From contig JALCBR010000021.1 of NCBI GenBank assembly GCA_028066245.1, positions 1 to 52,833 of the forward strand: DNA of 52,833 bases, read 5' to 3'. The notes below the pieces were generated by a model. The model saw only the letters and a program-made list of their open reading frames with translations. It was not told the origin of the DNA and made no database searches. Shown here in pieces: positions 34,881 through 42,182 of this stretch. Every line of letters starts with the position of its first letter. The stretch's first letter is position 1. The position numbers and the translations under genes were made by a program. Origin of the DNA: Pirellulales bacterium. Lineage in GTDB: Bacteria; Planctomycetota; Planctomycetia; Pirellulales; S012-138.

Positions 34881-35401
34881 GCTATCGATTCGCTCTTGAA
34901 ACAGCGGAAGGAGCGCTGGCGCAACCGGATCTCCAACTTCGCCTGCTGCTTGTTGAGTTGTCAACCGGCTACGCAACCCTCCCAAGGAAATTCAAATCAC
35001 GGTATGGATGACGGCGCCAATTGTGCCGTTAACGGCAATCACTACTCACGACCTCTCTGAGTCAAACGTGACGACAGCATCTCCGAAACATGCTCACAGC
35101 AGTGCCACCAGCACCGCCGTGATGCGAGACAGTGAAGCATCCCAGAGCTGCACTTGATCCGAACGATGCCGAATGGTCGCGTCGCGACAAACCACACCTT
35201 CATGGCGACCACTGGTCGCGTTCTGAGCGGCAGTATTCAAGTTCCGAGGCTCGACAAAATCGGCTATATTCGCCGGAAATTCGCGAAGAAGTCGATGTGC
35301 GCGGCACCCTGGCGGGACGCACAAAGGTCCACCTATCTTGGTGAGAAATCACGGTAAGTCATTTACTGGCAAGAGTTTGTCACACAGCTGCGGAATCAAA
35401 C
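34881..35401. other. 521-base divergent intergenic region with inverted repeats
   Basis: Lies between the divergent bshB1-like and lepB genes. It contains a 14-base perfect palindrome, TGCCGTTAACGGCA, at 35024-35037. A pair of inverted repeats lies at 35176-35188 (GTCGCG T CGCGAC) and 35205-35219 (GCGACC ACT GGTCGC), so TGGTCGCG recurs as a direct repeat 39 bases apart. Short frames here do not look coding. The repeats are candidate operators; no factor is known. Confidence 0.45.
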
Positions 35402-37162
35402 GTGTCAAAGAAAACAAAGGCATCTAAAACCGGGCCGGACGAACGCCGGGTGGGCGCGCCACGTGAATTAGTTGAATCAGTCGTCATCGCGTTCGTGCTT
35501 GCTTTCCTGTTTCGCACGTTTGAAGCGGAAGCGTTTGTGATCCCTACCGGGTCAATGGCTAGCAGTTTAATGGGGGTTCACAAAGATGTGGAGTGCGAAG
35601 CCTGCGGGTTTCAATATCAGATTGGCGCCAGCCAAGAGGAAGACGCCAAAGACGGTTTGGCGGCTCGCCATCACATCATGAGTGGCCAAGAGCAGCGAAA
35701 AGTCTGGAGTGACGTCGCCGTGAACACGGGCGTGTGTCCCAATTGTCGCTTTCCCATGAAACTGCAGTTGCCCGATGGGAATCCAACGTTCCAGGGCGAT
35801 CGAATTCTGGTGTCTAAGTTTGCCTATCAGTTTGGCGAGCCCCGCCGTTGGGATGTGATCGTCTTTCGCTATCCCAACCAATCTTGGACGAACTACATCA
35901 AACGCCTGGTTGGATTGCCCGGCGAAACAATTGACATTCGCAATGGTGATATCTTTGTTAAACCGCCTGACGGCGATCAGTACACGATTGCGCGCAAGCC
36001 GACAGACAAACTCATGGCCATGGCACGGATTGTCCATGACACCAATTTTGTCCCCATGGTTAATCCCGGCAAGTCAATCTACGACCTCGGCTGGCCCGCT
36101 CGTTGGCAAGCGGCGCCGGACTGGCTGGAGTTATCGAAGAAATACCCGGAGAATCCGCTTGCGGGTTGGGGAGAGCCCAGCTTGGAGAGCGGGCAGTTCC
36201 AGCCTGCGACGGATTTCAAATCTTATGCGACTGACGGCACCTCAAAAGAAATGGCTTGGCTGCGGTATCGGCATATCACGCCGTCTGAAGGTGATTGGAA
36301 TGCCATGCTCAAAGATCAGCCACAGACGCAGAGTGCCAATGCGCTAACCGACCGCATCGATGATTTCTTGCCATACAATGCGGGCAAACCCAATGTCTAC
36401 GTTGACGGTCTCGGCCTAAAGTTGGTCGTCAGACCAGCGCCAAAAGTGGAGGAGCATTGGGTTGGCGATCTTATCCTTGAAGCATCGCTGGATATCCAAG
36501 ATAGCTCTGGTGAGATCATGCTAGAGCTTGTGGAGGCAGGCTACTTCTTTCGCTGCGTCATCGATGTCCAGTCGGGCAATGCGGAACTCTCAATTGAGAG
36601 CTCGTCCTCGACGGAACGTTCCGGTGAAGTCCTGTTCGATGCTTCCAGCGACGGTGACCCATTAGCATTTGCCAAAGCACAAACACCAGTCAAAGGCGCT
36701 GGGAAATATCAGGTTCGTTTCGCTAATGTTGATGACGAGTTGCGGCTTTGGATCAGTCAAACGGATGCTTGGACCGAGCCCGACCCGGTTGTCTTTGACA
36801 GTCCCACGACCTACTCACCCTTGCCGATGAAAGCGGTTGCGGACCCGAGCACTGCCGCCGATGATTCACCGGTAGGCGTGGGCGCCAGGGAAGTCGCTCT
36901 CTCTGCATCACGTCTTCGGATCTTGCGTGACATCTATTACACGCAGCCTAAGAGCTCTGAAGCAAAATATGTGGCCAATGTCGCCATTCCACCTGGCAAG
37001 CTGTTTGCGATGGGCGATAATTCTGATCGGAGCAAAGACAGTCGCTTTTTTGGCTTCGTTGATATCGAGCGAGAATTGATCGGCAAAGCCCTTTACGTCT
37101 ATTGGCCACACGCTTGGAAGACTGTCTGGCCGAATTTTGAACGGATGAGCTTCGTCCGCTGA
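35402..37162 (+). CDS. lepB: Signal peptidase I with zinc-ribbon and large insertion
   Basis: Membrane serine protease that removes signal peptides. It has 586 residues, far above the usual 200-330, from GTG at 35402. One N-terminal helix (ESVVIAFVLAFLFRTF) is followed by the catalytic Ser51 in IPTGSMASSL. Immediately after comes a zinc-ribbon-like insert with C65/C68 (CEAC) and C112/C115 (CPNC). The catalytic Lys167 is in NYIKRLVGLPGE, after GDRILVSKFAY. A 370-residue insert follows; its middle is beta-rich (ILEASLDIQDSSGEIMLELV, YQVRFANVDDELRLWIS). The last conserved box, MGDNSDRSKDSRFFG, is near 538-551. Activity should be retained because both catalytic residues are present. The next gene, lptB, is 48 nt away on the same strand. 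Confidence 0.93.
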   Translation: MSKKTKASKTGPDERRVGAPRELVESVVIAFVLAFLFRTFEAEAFVIPTGSMASSLMGVHKDVECEACGFQYQIGASQEEDAKDGLAARHHIMSGQEQRKVWSDVAVNTGVCPNCRFPMKLQLPDGNPTFQGDRILVSKFAYQFGEPRRWDVIVFRYPNQSWTNYIKRLVGLPGETIDIRNGDIFVKPPDGDQYTIARKPTDKLMAMARIVHDTNFVPMVNPGKSIYDLGWPARWQAAPDWLELSKKYPENPLAGWGEPSLESGQFQPATDFKSYATDGTSKEMAWLRYRHITPSEGDWNAMLKDQPQTQSANALTDRIDDFLPYNAGKPNVYVDGLGLKLVVRPAPKVEEHWVGDLILEASLDIQDSSGEIMLELVEAGYFFRCVIDVQSGNAELSIESSSSTERSGEVLFDASSDGDPLAFAKAQTPVKGAGKYQVRFANVDDELRLWISQTDAWTEPDPVVFDSPTTYSPLPMKAVADPSTAADDSPVGVGAREVALSASRLRILRDIYYTQPKSSEAKYVANVAIPPGKLFAMGDNSDRSKDSRFFGFVDIERELIGKALYVYWPHAWKTVWPNFERMSFVR

Positions 37163-37196
37163 AAACCGCTTTCACGCTGGCTCACGTCGTTTGGTC

Positions 37197-37203
37197 AAGG
37201 AGG
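37197..37203 (+). promoter_or_regulatory. Strong Shine-Dalgarno of lptB
   Basis: AAGGAGG seven bases before the lptB ATG. It is near-consensus, in contrast to most genes here, and suggests high translation. Confidence 0.6.
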
Positions 37204-37210
37204 ACCCAAC

Positions 37211-38152
37211 ATGTCAATGCTCAAGACTCAAGGGTTGGTGAAAATCTACGGCAGCCGGCGCGTTGTTGACGGTGTCAGTTTCGAGGTCGATCAGGGCGAA
37301 ATTGTTGGACTGCTTGGCCCCAACGGCGCCGGAAAAACAACCAGCTTTCGCATCGCCTGCGGCATGATCGAACCGAATGCGGGTCAGGTCTTCCTCGATG
37401 ACAAGGAAGTCACTGATTGGCCGATGTATCGTCGCAGCCGTGATGGGGGAATGGGGTACCTTGCGCAGGAGTCTAGCGTCTTCCGCAAGCTGACCGTGGA
37501 GCAAAACCTGCTAGGTGTCATGGAGATGCTTGGCTTTGAAAGGGACTTTCGTCAACATCGGTGTGACGAACTACTTGACCAGTTTGACATCGCACGCCTG
37601 CGAAAATCGCGAGCACAGTCTCTCTCTGGTGGTGAGCGGCGACGTCTCGAGATCGCACGCTGTTTGGTTTCGGACCCTAAACTGATCTTGCTCGACGAAC
37701 CATTCACAGGCATTGACCCTGTCACAATCGCCAGCATCCAAGAAATCGTTCGTGAACTCCGGAAAACAGGGATTGGCATTCTGATCACTGACCACCAAGT
37801 CAGGGAGACGTTACAGATTACCGATCGCAGCTATGTGATGCGGGCCGGTCGTGTTCTGTGCCATGGGACGCCCGAAGAAGTCACATCCAATCCCGAAGCC
37901 CGCGAGTACTATTTCGGCGATATCGATTTTGGCCTGCGTGGGCCCCATGCAGGCGAGGGGCGACGGCGCGTTTCCGCAGCGCGGCCAGCAAGGCCAGCAC
38001 GCCGTCGCTCAGAGCGGGATGAAAGCGATGAGAGATCTCGCCCCGCACGCGGCGTCGCCGGAACTGCGCGCAAGGTATTGCCATTCTTGGCAAAATTGCG
38101 GCGGCGCAGGCAAGTTGCGCAACGTAACGATCACGATGATTGGGACGAGTGA
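37211..38152 (+). CDS. lptB: LPS export ABC transporter ATPase LptB with basic C-terminal extension
   Basis: Cytoplasmic ATPase that powers lipopolysaccharide transport with LptFG. It has 313 residues. The domain at 1-240 is a typical LptB: Walker [11 protein letters not shown]-loop YLAQESSVFRKLTVEQN (the ssVFRkLtv string is distinctive), signature SLSGGERRRLEIARCL, Walker B LILLDEPFTGIDPVTI, and H-loop ITDHQVRETL. EYYFGDIDF at the end of the domain fits too. About 70 residues beyond the usual end are Arg/Ala/Pro-rich and basic (RRRVSAARPARPARRRSER), ending acidic. Predicted disordered. No lptFG or lptC is adjacent. Confidence 0.9.
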   Translation: MSMLKTQGLVKIYGSRRVVDGVSFEVDQGEIVGLLGPNGAGKTTSFRIACGMIEPNAGQVFLDDKEVTDWPMYRRSRDGGMGYLAQESSVFRKLTVEQNLLGVMEMLGFERDFRQHRCDELLDQFDIARLRKSRAQSLSGGERRRLEIARCLVSDPKLILLDEPFTGIDPVTIASIQEIVRELRKTGIGILITDHQVRETLQITDRSYVMRAGRVLCHGTPEEVTSNPEAREYYFGDIDFGLRGPHAGEGRRRVSAARPARPARRRSERDESDERSRPARGVAGTARKVLPFLAKLRRRRQVAQRNDHDDWDE

Positions 38153-38496
38153 TTCTTATTTTCTTGCTGACGCCTAGATTGTGTTGGGATCACTCATAGC
38201 GGCAGCCACGAGCTACCCGCAGTGTGTGCGGTCGATTACAGCCGTCAATAGCCTGTTTTGCTAACTAGCACGGCTTGCCGGCATCTCGAAATCGCACTCT
38301 GTTTGAGCTGCGCCCAAATTGACGGCAACTTGAACATCAAGAGTTGCTCTAGGGGGATTCCTCGCTTTTTTCCACTTGCGCAGAAAGGGAATCTGGAGCA
38401 CACAAGAGCGCGGAAACTGACCTATGTTTCACTGTCGGGCATATCGCCCCAGCACTTCTTGAATGTCCAGACACCCACAGCTTGCGTCGTCGCGCC
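38153..38496. other. Upstream region of the four-gene signalling operon
   Basis: 344 bases between lptB and the GGDEF gene. The GGDEF frame remains open back to a TAG at 38350-38352 but has no ATG or GTG there; a TTG at 38482 is the only earlier start. The promoter for the operon is expected here. No confident -35/-10 pair, hairpin or repeat was found. Confidence 0.4.
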
Positions 38497-39534
38497 ATGC
38501 CCCACCAACATGCTGCAAGGAGCCAAGTCGGGCGACTGATTCCGTCCGAGGATGTCCGCTTTGAATCACCTCCAGTGATCCACCAAGGTACAACGCTTGG
38601 TGAAATACGCGTTGCGATCGAGAACCATCACTACATCCTTGCCGCCAATGATCTTGGGCAAATCGTGGGGATCGTTTCCTGTCAACGGATGTTGGAGCAC
38701 CTGGAATCCAAGCATGACCGAGAGCGGGGGCGCTGGGAGTCAATGTATCTTGGCGCCTTTGTTAGCGCTGAGGTGGGCGCCGGTGATCGTCCGGTTGGTC
38801 AAGCCTTTCGGGAGGGAATCGAGTGCATCACGGTCATGGAAAATGACTCGATTGTTGCGATCGCCGCAGAGAACGATGTTTTCTTGAGCTTGCAGTGGAT
38901 GGAGCCAACGTTGGCGGCGGCGAGATGCGATCCTTTGACGGGATTAATGAACCGGCTGGGTTATGAGCGCCGCTTAGCGGAGGAGTGGGCTCGCGCTGCG
39001 CGCACTGGCGTGTCCATTGGCGTCATCGTCCTTGATCTTGACGATTTCAAGACCATCAATGATCGCCACGGCCATTTGGCAGGCGACCAAGTGCTTCGTA
39101 AGGTGGGACACATCTTGGAGAAAACACTGCGCTCTTATGACGTCGTGGCACGGTACGGTGGCGACGAATTCGTCGCTCTCTGCTTGGACTGCCAGCCACG
39201 CGACATCGAAATCCCAATCACGCGCTTCCAAGAGACGCTCTCTGCCTCGACCATCAAATACGGCGAGCAGGAACTGCACGTCACCGCTTCAATTGGCGCT
39301 GCGGTACGGCACGATGAGTTCTATACATCGACGCCCTCTGAACTATTCGCCGCCGCAGATGAGTGCGTTTATCAATCCAAACGAGCGGGCACTGGTGCGC
39401 GCGTGATCGAATTCTCAACAGATGGCGATGAGATGATCACCGCCGTTGGTGTTCAAGGCGAAGAATCCGCCAGGCGCATGCCATCGACAGTCTCTGTTGC
39501 AGGCGATGCACGAGATGTGGGAGGACAGTCATGA
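38497..39534 (+). CDS. Diguanylate cyclase with N-terminal CBS-like pair
   Basis: Soluble protein of about 345 residues; ATG at 38497 is used (TTG 38482 is an alternative). The N-terminal 125 residues look like a CBS pair (TTLGEIRVAIENHHYILAAN then QIVGIVSCQRML, and a second REGIECITVMENDSIVAIA). Residues about 140-310 form a GGDEF domain beginning DPLTGLMNRLGYER. The active loop is YGGDEF (G221-F225) and the RxxD inhibitory site is R212-D215, five residues upstream, so both synthesis of cyclic di-GMP and feedback inhibition look intact. A polar tail follows. No membrane helix. CBS domains suggest control by adenine nucleotides. First gene of the four-gene operon; its stop overlaps the next ATG. 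Confidence 0.88.
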   Translation: MPHQHAARSQVGRLIPSEDVRFESPPVIHQGTTLGEIRVAIENHHYILAANDLGQIVGIVSCQRMLEHLESKHDRERGRWESMYLGAFVSAEVGAGDRPVGQAFREGIECITVMENDSIVAIAAENDVFLSLQWMEPTLAAARCDPLTGLMNRLGYERRLAEEWARAARTGVSIGVIVLDLDDFKTINDRHGHLAGDQVLRKVGHILEKTLRSYDVVARYGGDEFVALCLDCQPRDIEIPITRFQETLSASTIKYGEQELHVTASIGAAVRHDEFYTSTPSELFAAADECVYQSKRAGTGARVIEFSTDGDEMITAVGVQGEESARRMPSTVSVAGDARDVGGQS

Positions 39535-40784
39535 AGGCTCGACATGCCCAGTCGGAAGTTGACTGCCGTACTGATCTTGACCAAGATCATGTTCAGGATC
39601 AAACGGCGTCTGTCGAGGTTGGCCGAGCGAGCCGTCCTCAAGGCGATGCATCACCCCCACTCAGGGAAGTGGCTGGCACGACCGCGTCAGCATCATGGCT
39701 TCTGACCGGTCAATCACACGAAAACGCGTCCACGCAAAGTGTCACCATTAAGCACGATCGGTTTTCCGTCGGCCGGCACCAAGAGAATGATCTGTGCATC
39801 AACAACCAGAGCGTTTCCGGCAAGCATGCAGAGTTTGTGTTCTCGGGAGGGGAGATCTATGTCCGTGACCTGGGCAGTACAAATGGCACGCTGCTTAACG
39901 GCCATATGCTGCGCACGCTGACAAAACTCCGCGACGGCGACATCTTGCACTTTGGCGGCGCGATGTTCACGCTGCAGTGCCGTATGGGCAGGGTACCGTC
40001 GCAAACGGTTGCCACTTCGACAACGGAAGAGGCCATCGCGCAAGTTCAGTTTTCCAAACTGATCACGAAGCCGGCAATTGAGCCGTTCTATCAACCGATT
40101 GTGCGGATGAGCGATGATGTTCGCGTTGGCTATGAAGTTCTCTCGCGCAGCCGGCTTGTTGGGCTTGAAACTCCCGCCAAGATGTTCCGCATTGCTGCGC
40201 AGCGTACGTCCGAGGCGGAACTCAGCACAGTCTGTCGATCAGAAGCGTTGCGATCCCTGCCAAAGCTGGGAAGCGCCATGGAATACTACTTGAATACTCA
40301 CCCAAAAGAGATTGGGAAGCCGGAACTGCTCGCTTCGTTGACACAACTGCGCGAGCAATTTCCTGGGTACTCATGCGTGTTGGAGGTTCATGAATCAGCG
40401 ATTGCTTCCATAGACGATCTGCGCGAACTGCGGCGAGGCTTGACGGACTTGCAAATGGGACTCGCGTACGACGACTTTGGCTCTGGACAGGCGAGGCTGG
40501 CCGAACTCGCGGAAGTTCCGCCGGATGTCGTGAAGTTTGATATCAAGCTCATTCGCAGTTTAGATACCGCTTCGTCAAATCGGCTCGCAACGCTGGAAGC
40601 CTTGGTGCGAATGGTCACTGACCTTGGCGTCATCCCGTTAGCCGAAGGTGTGGAAACACAGTCAGTCGCTGAGATCTGCCAACAAGTTGGATTCCTCTAC
40701 GCGCAAGGCTTTCTGTTTGGAAAACCCGCTCCTGCAGCACACTGGATTAGCTCTTCCGACTCGGCATCCACGACATCGCGTTGA
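39531..40784 (+). CDS. FHA domain fused to EAL phosphodiesterase domain
   Basis: Soluble protein of 417 residues. FHA domain at about 55-155 has the phosphothreonine-binding pattern SVGRHQENDLCI, SVSGKHAEF and LGSTNGTLLNG. EAL domain at about 178-410 has metal and catalytic residues in place: E202 (EVLSR in place of EALxR), Asn in LNTHP, Glu in LEVHES, D314/D315 (DDFGSG), K335 (VKFD), E372 (AEGVE) and Gln in YAQGFLFGKP. It should therefore be able to cut cyclic di-GMP. The FHA may dock on targets of the downstream kinase; that link is inferred. ATG overlaps the GGDEF stop by ATGA; the stop is 12 nt before the ATPase gene. Confidence 0.9.
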   Translation: MKARHAQSEVDCRTDLDQDHVQDQTASVEVGRASRPQGDASPPLREVAGTTASASWLLTGQSHENASTQSVTIKHDRFSVGRHQENDLCINNQSVSGKHAEFVFSGGEIYVRDLGSTNGTLLNGHMLRTLTKLRDGDILHFGGAMFTLQCRMGRVPSQTVATSTTEEAIAQVQFSKLITKPAIEPFYQPIVRMSDDVRVGYEVLSRSRLVGLETPAKMFRIAAQRTSEAELSTVCRSEALRSLPKLGSAMEYYLNTHPKEIGKPELLASLTQLREQFPGYSCVLEVHESAIASIDDLRELRRGLTDLQMGLAYDDFGSGQARLAELAEVPPDVVKFDIKLIRSLDTASSNRLATLEALVRMVTDLGVIPLAEGVETQSVAEICQQVGFLYAQGFLFGKPAPAAHWISSSDSASTTSR

Positions 40785-40788
40785 GGAG
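40783..40788 (+). promoter_or_regulatory. Shine-Dalgarno overlapping the FHA-EAL stop codon
   Basis: GAGGAG begins inside the TGA of the FHA-EAL gene and sits eight bases before the ATPase ATG at 40797, supporting coupled translation. Confidence 0.55.
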
Positions 40789-40796
40789 CCCCACAC

Positions 40797-42182
40797 ATGA
40801 TTTCGACTCCCGATGCCAGTAGTTCAGAAGCGTCGCTGCTCTCGGCGTTGCTTTCCGGCGAGCGATATTGGCCGACTGAGCCACAGTCAATCGCGGAATT
40901 GGGGCTCTCCGAGCCGTTTCTTGATAGCTTGATCTGTAAGCTGCTTTTGACCAATGGTGACACTAGCGGGCGCAGCATGACTGCGAACGCCTGCATCCCC
41001 TTCTCGATTGTCGAAGAGACGTTAAGCCGGCTGCGGTCCCGACGCTTGGTGACACATACCGGCGCAGGTCAGTTGAATGACTACGTGTACACGCTCACGG
41101 ATGAGGGGCGGTCTCGTGCTCGCATATTTTATCAGGAGTGTGCGTACGTTGGCCCGGCGCCAGTCCCCTTGTTGGATTATGTGATTTCCGTCGAAGCGCA
41201 GGCAATCGGCGAAGAAGCTATCCGCCGCGCGGATCTTACCGATGCGTTTCACGATATCTTCGTTACTCAGGAGATGTTGGACTTGCTGGGTCCAGCGGTT
41301 AACTCCGCCAGCGGAATGTTTCTCTACGGTGCTCCGGGAAATGGAAAGTCAACGCTTGCCCATCGCATCACGGCATGTTTCGGACAATCGATTTGGTTGC
41401 CACACGCTGTGATTGACGGCCGCGAAATCATCACCGTCTTCGATCCCGCATACCACCACCAGTCCGCCAGCACGGCTGGGGCGACGGCGGGTGGTGAGTT
41501 CGACAAGCGTTGGATTCGCGTCCGTCGACCGACGGTCGTGGTCGGTGGTGAAATGACCATGGACAACCTGGAGATCCGGCGCGATCCGGTTTCGCAGATT
41601 AGCGAAGCTCCGCTGCAAATGAAAAGCAACTGCGGCTGTTTGCTGATCGATGACTTTGGCCGCCAACGTGTGGAACCTGCGGAACTTTTGAACCGTTGGA
41701 TTATTCCGTTGGAGAACCGTCATGACTTCCTGACATTGTCCACGGGAAAGAAGATCAAAGTTCCGTTTGAGCAATTGATCATCTTCTCCACCAACCTCGA
41801 TCCAGCAGAACTCGTTGACGAAGCCTTCTTGCGGCGGATTCCTTATCGCATTGAAGTCATGGACCCCGGTGAAGATGAGTTTCACAGTCTCTTTCAGATT
41901 GCCGCTTCTCAGACAGGCTGCGAGTACGATCCGGATGTCGTCAACTACATCCTGGAGCAACACTATCAACCGCAAGGTCGCCCCGTCAGGAGATGCCACG
42001 CCCGTGATCTGTTGCTTCAATTGCGAAACTACTGCACCTACAACGACTTGGCTTTTGAAATGCGGCAAGACTACTTCGACCGCGTAGCTGACGGCTTTTT
42101 TACTCGAGATTTCCAGCACGAAGATGCCCCGATGGATCGACTGCAACAGCCTGGCATGATCGGAGGTGCTTGTGGGGACTGA
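40797..42182 (+). CDS. AAA-type ATPase with winged-helix-like N-terminus
   Basis: Soluble ATPase of 461 residues. The N-terminal 110 residues resemble a winged helix (VEETLSRLRSRRLVTHTGAG then YVYTLTDEGRSRARIF). The AAA core has Walker A GAPGNGKST (178-186), Walker B CLLIDDFG with D285/D286, sensor-1-like LIIFSTNLDP and a following arginine-containing FLRRIPYRIEV. The remaining C-terminal 120 residues are mainly helical. I do not recognise a named family beyond AAA. It is translated from a GAGGAG site over the previous stop and overlaps the next gene by 11 nt, so stoichiometric production with the kinase-tubulin protein is likely. It may remodel that polymer-type GTPase; this is a guess from context. 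Confidence 0.82.
   Translation: MISTPDASSSEASLLSALLSGERYWPTEPQSIAELGLSEPFLDSLICKLLLTNGDTSGRSMTANACIPFSIVEETLSRLRSRRLVTHTGAGQLNDYVYTLTDEGRSRARIFYQECAYVGPAPVPLLDYVISVEAQAIGEEAIRRADLTDAFHDIFVTQEMLDLLGPAVNSASGMFLYGAPGNGKSTLAHRITACFGQSIWLPHAVIDGREIITVFDPAYHHQSASTAGATAGGEFDKRWIRVRRPTVVVGGEMTMDNLEIRRDPVSQISEAPLQMKSNCGCLLIDDFGRQRVEPAELLNRWIIPLENRHDFLTLSTGKKIKVPFEQLIIFSTNLDPAELVDEAFLRRIPYRIEVMDPGEDEFHSLFQIAASQTGCEYDPDVVNYILEQHYQPQGRPVRRCHARDLLLQLRNYCTYNDLAFEMRQDYFDRVADGFFTRDFQHEDAPMDRLQQPGMIGGACGD
42162..42166 (+). promoter_or_regulatory. Shine-Dalgarno that decides the kinase-tubulin start
   Basis: GGAGG five bases before the GTG at 42172. It lies inside the ATPase gene and favours this GTG over the GTG at 42166, which overlaps the site. 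Confidence 0.6.

Noticed and set aside
35154-35357. 67-codon plus-strand frame before lepB
   Set aside because: No family resemblance, overlapped by other equal frames and by inverted repeats; treated as non-coding.
41349-42146. 265-codon minus-strand frame opposite the AAA ATPase
   Set aside because: Mirror of a conserved coding sequence; the Walker motifs are on the plus strand.
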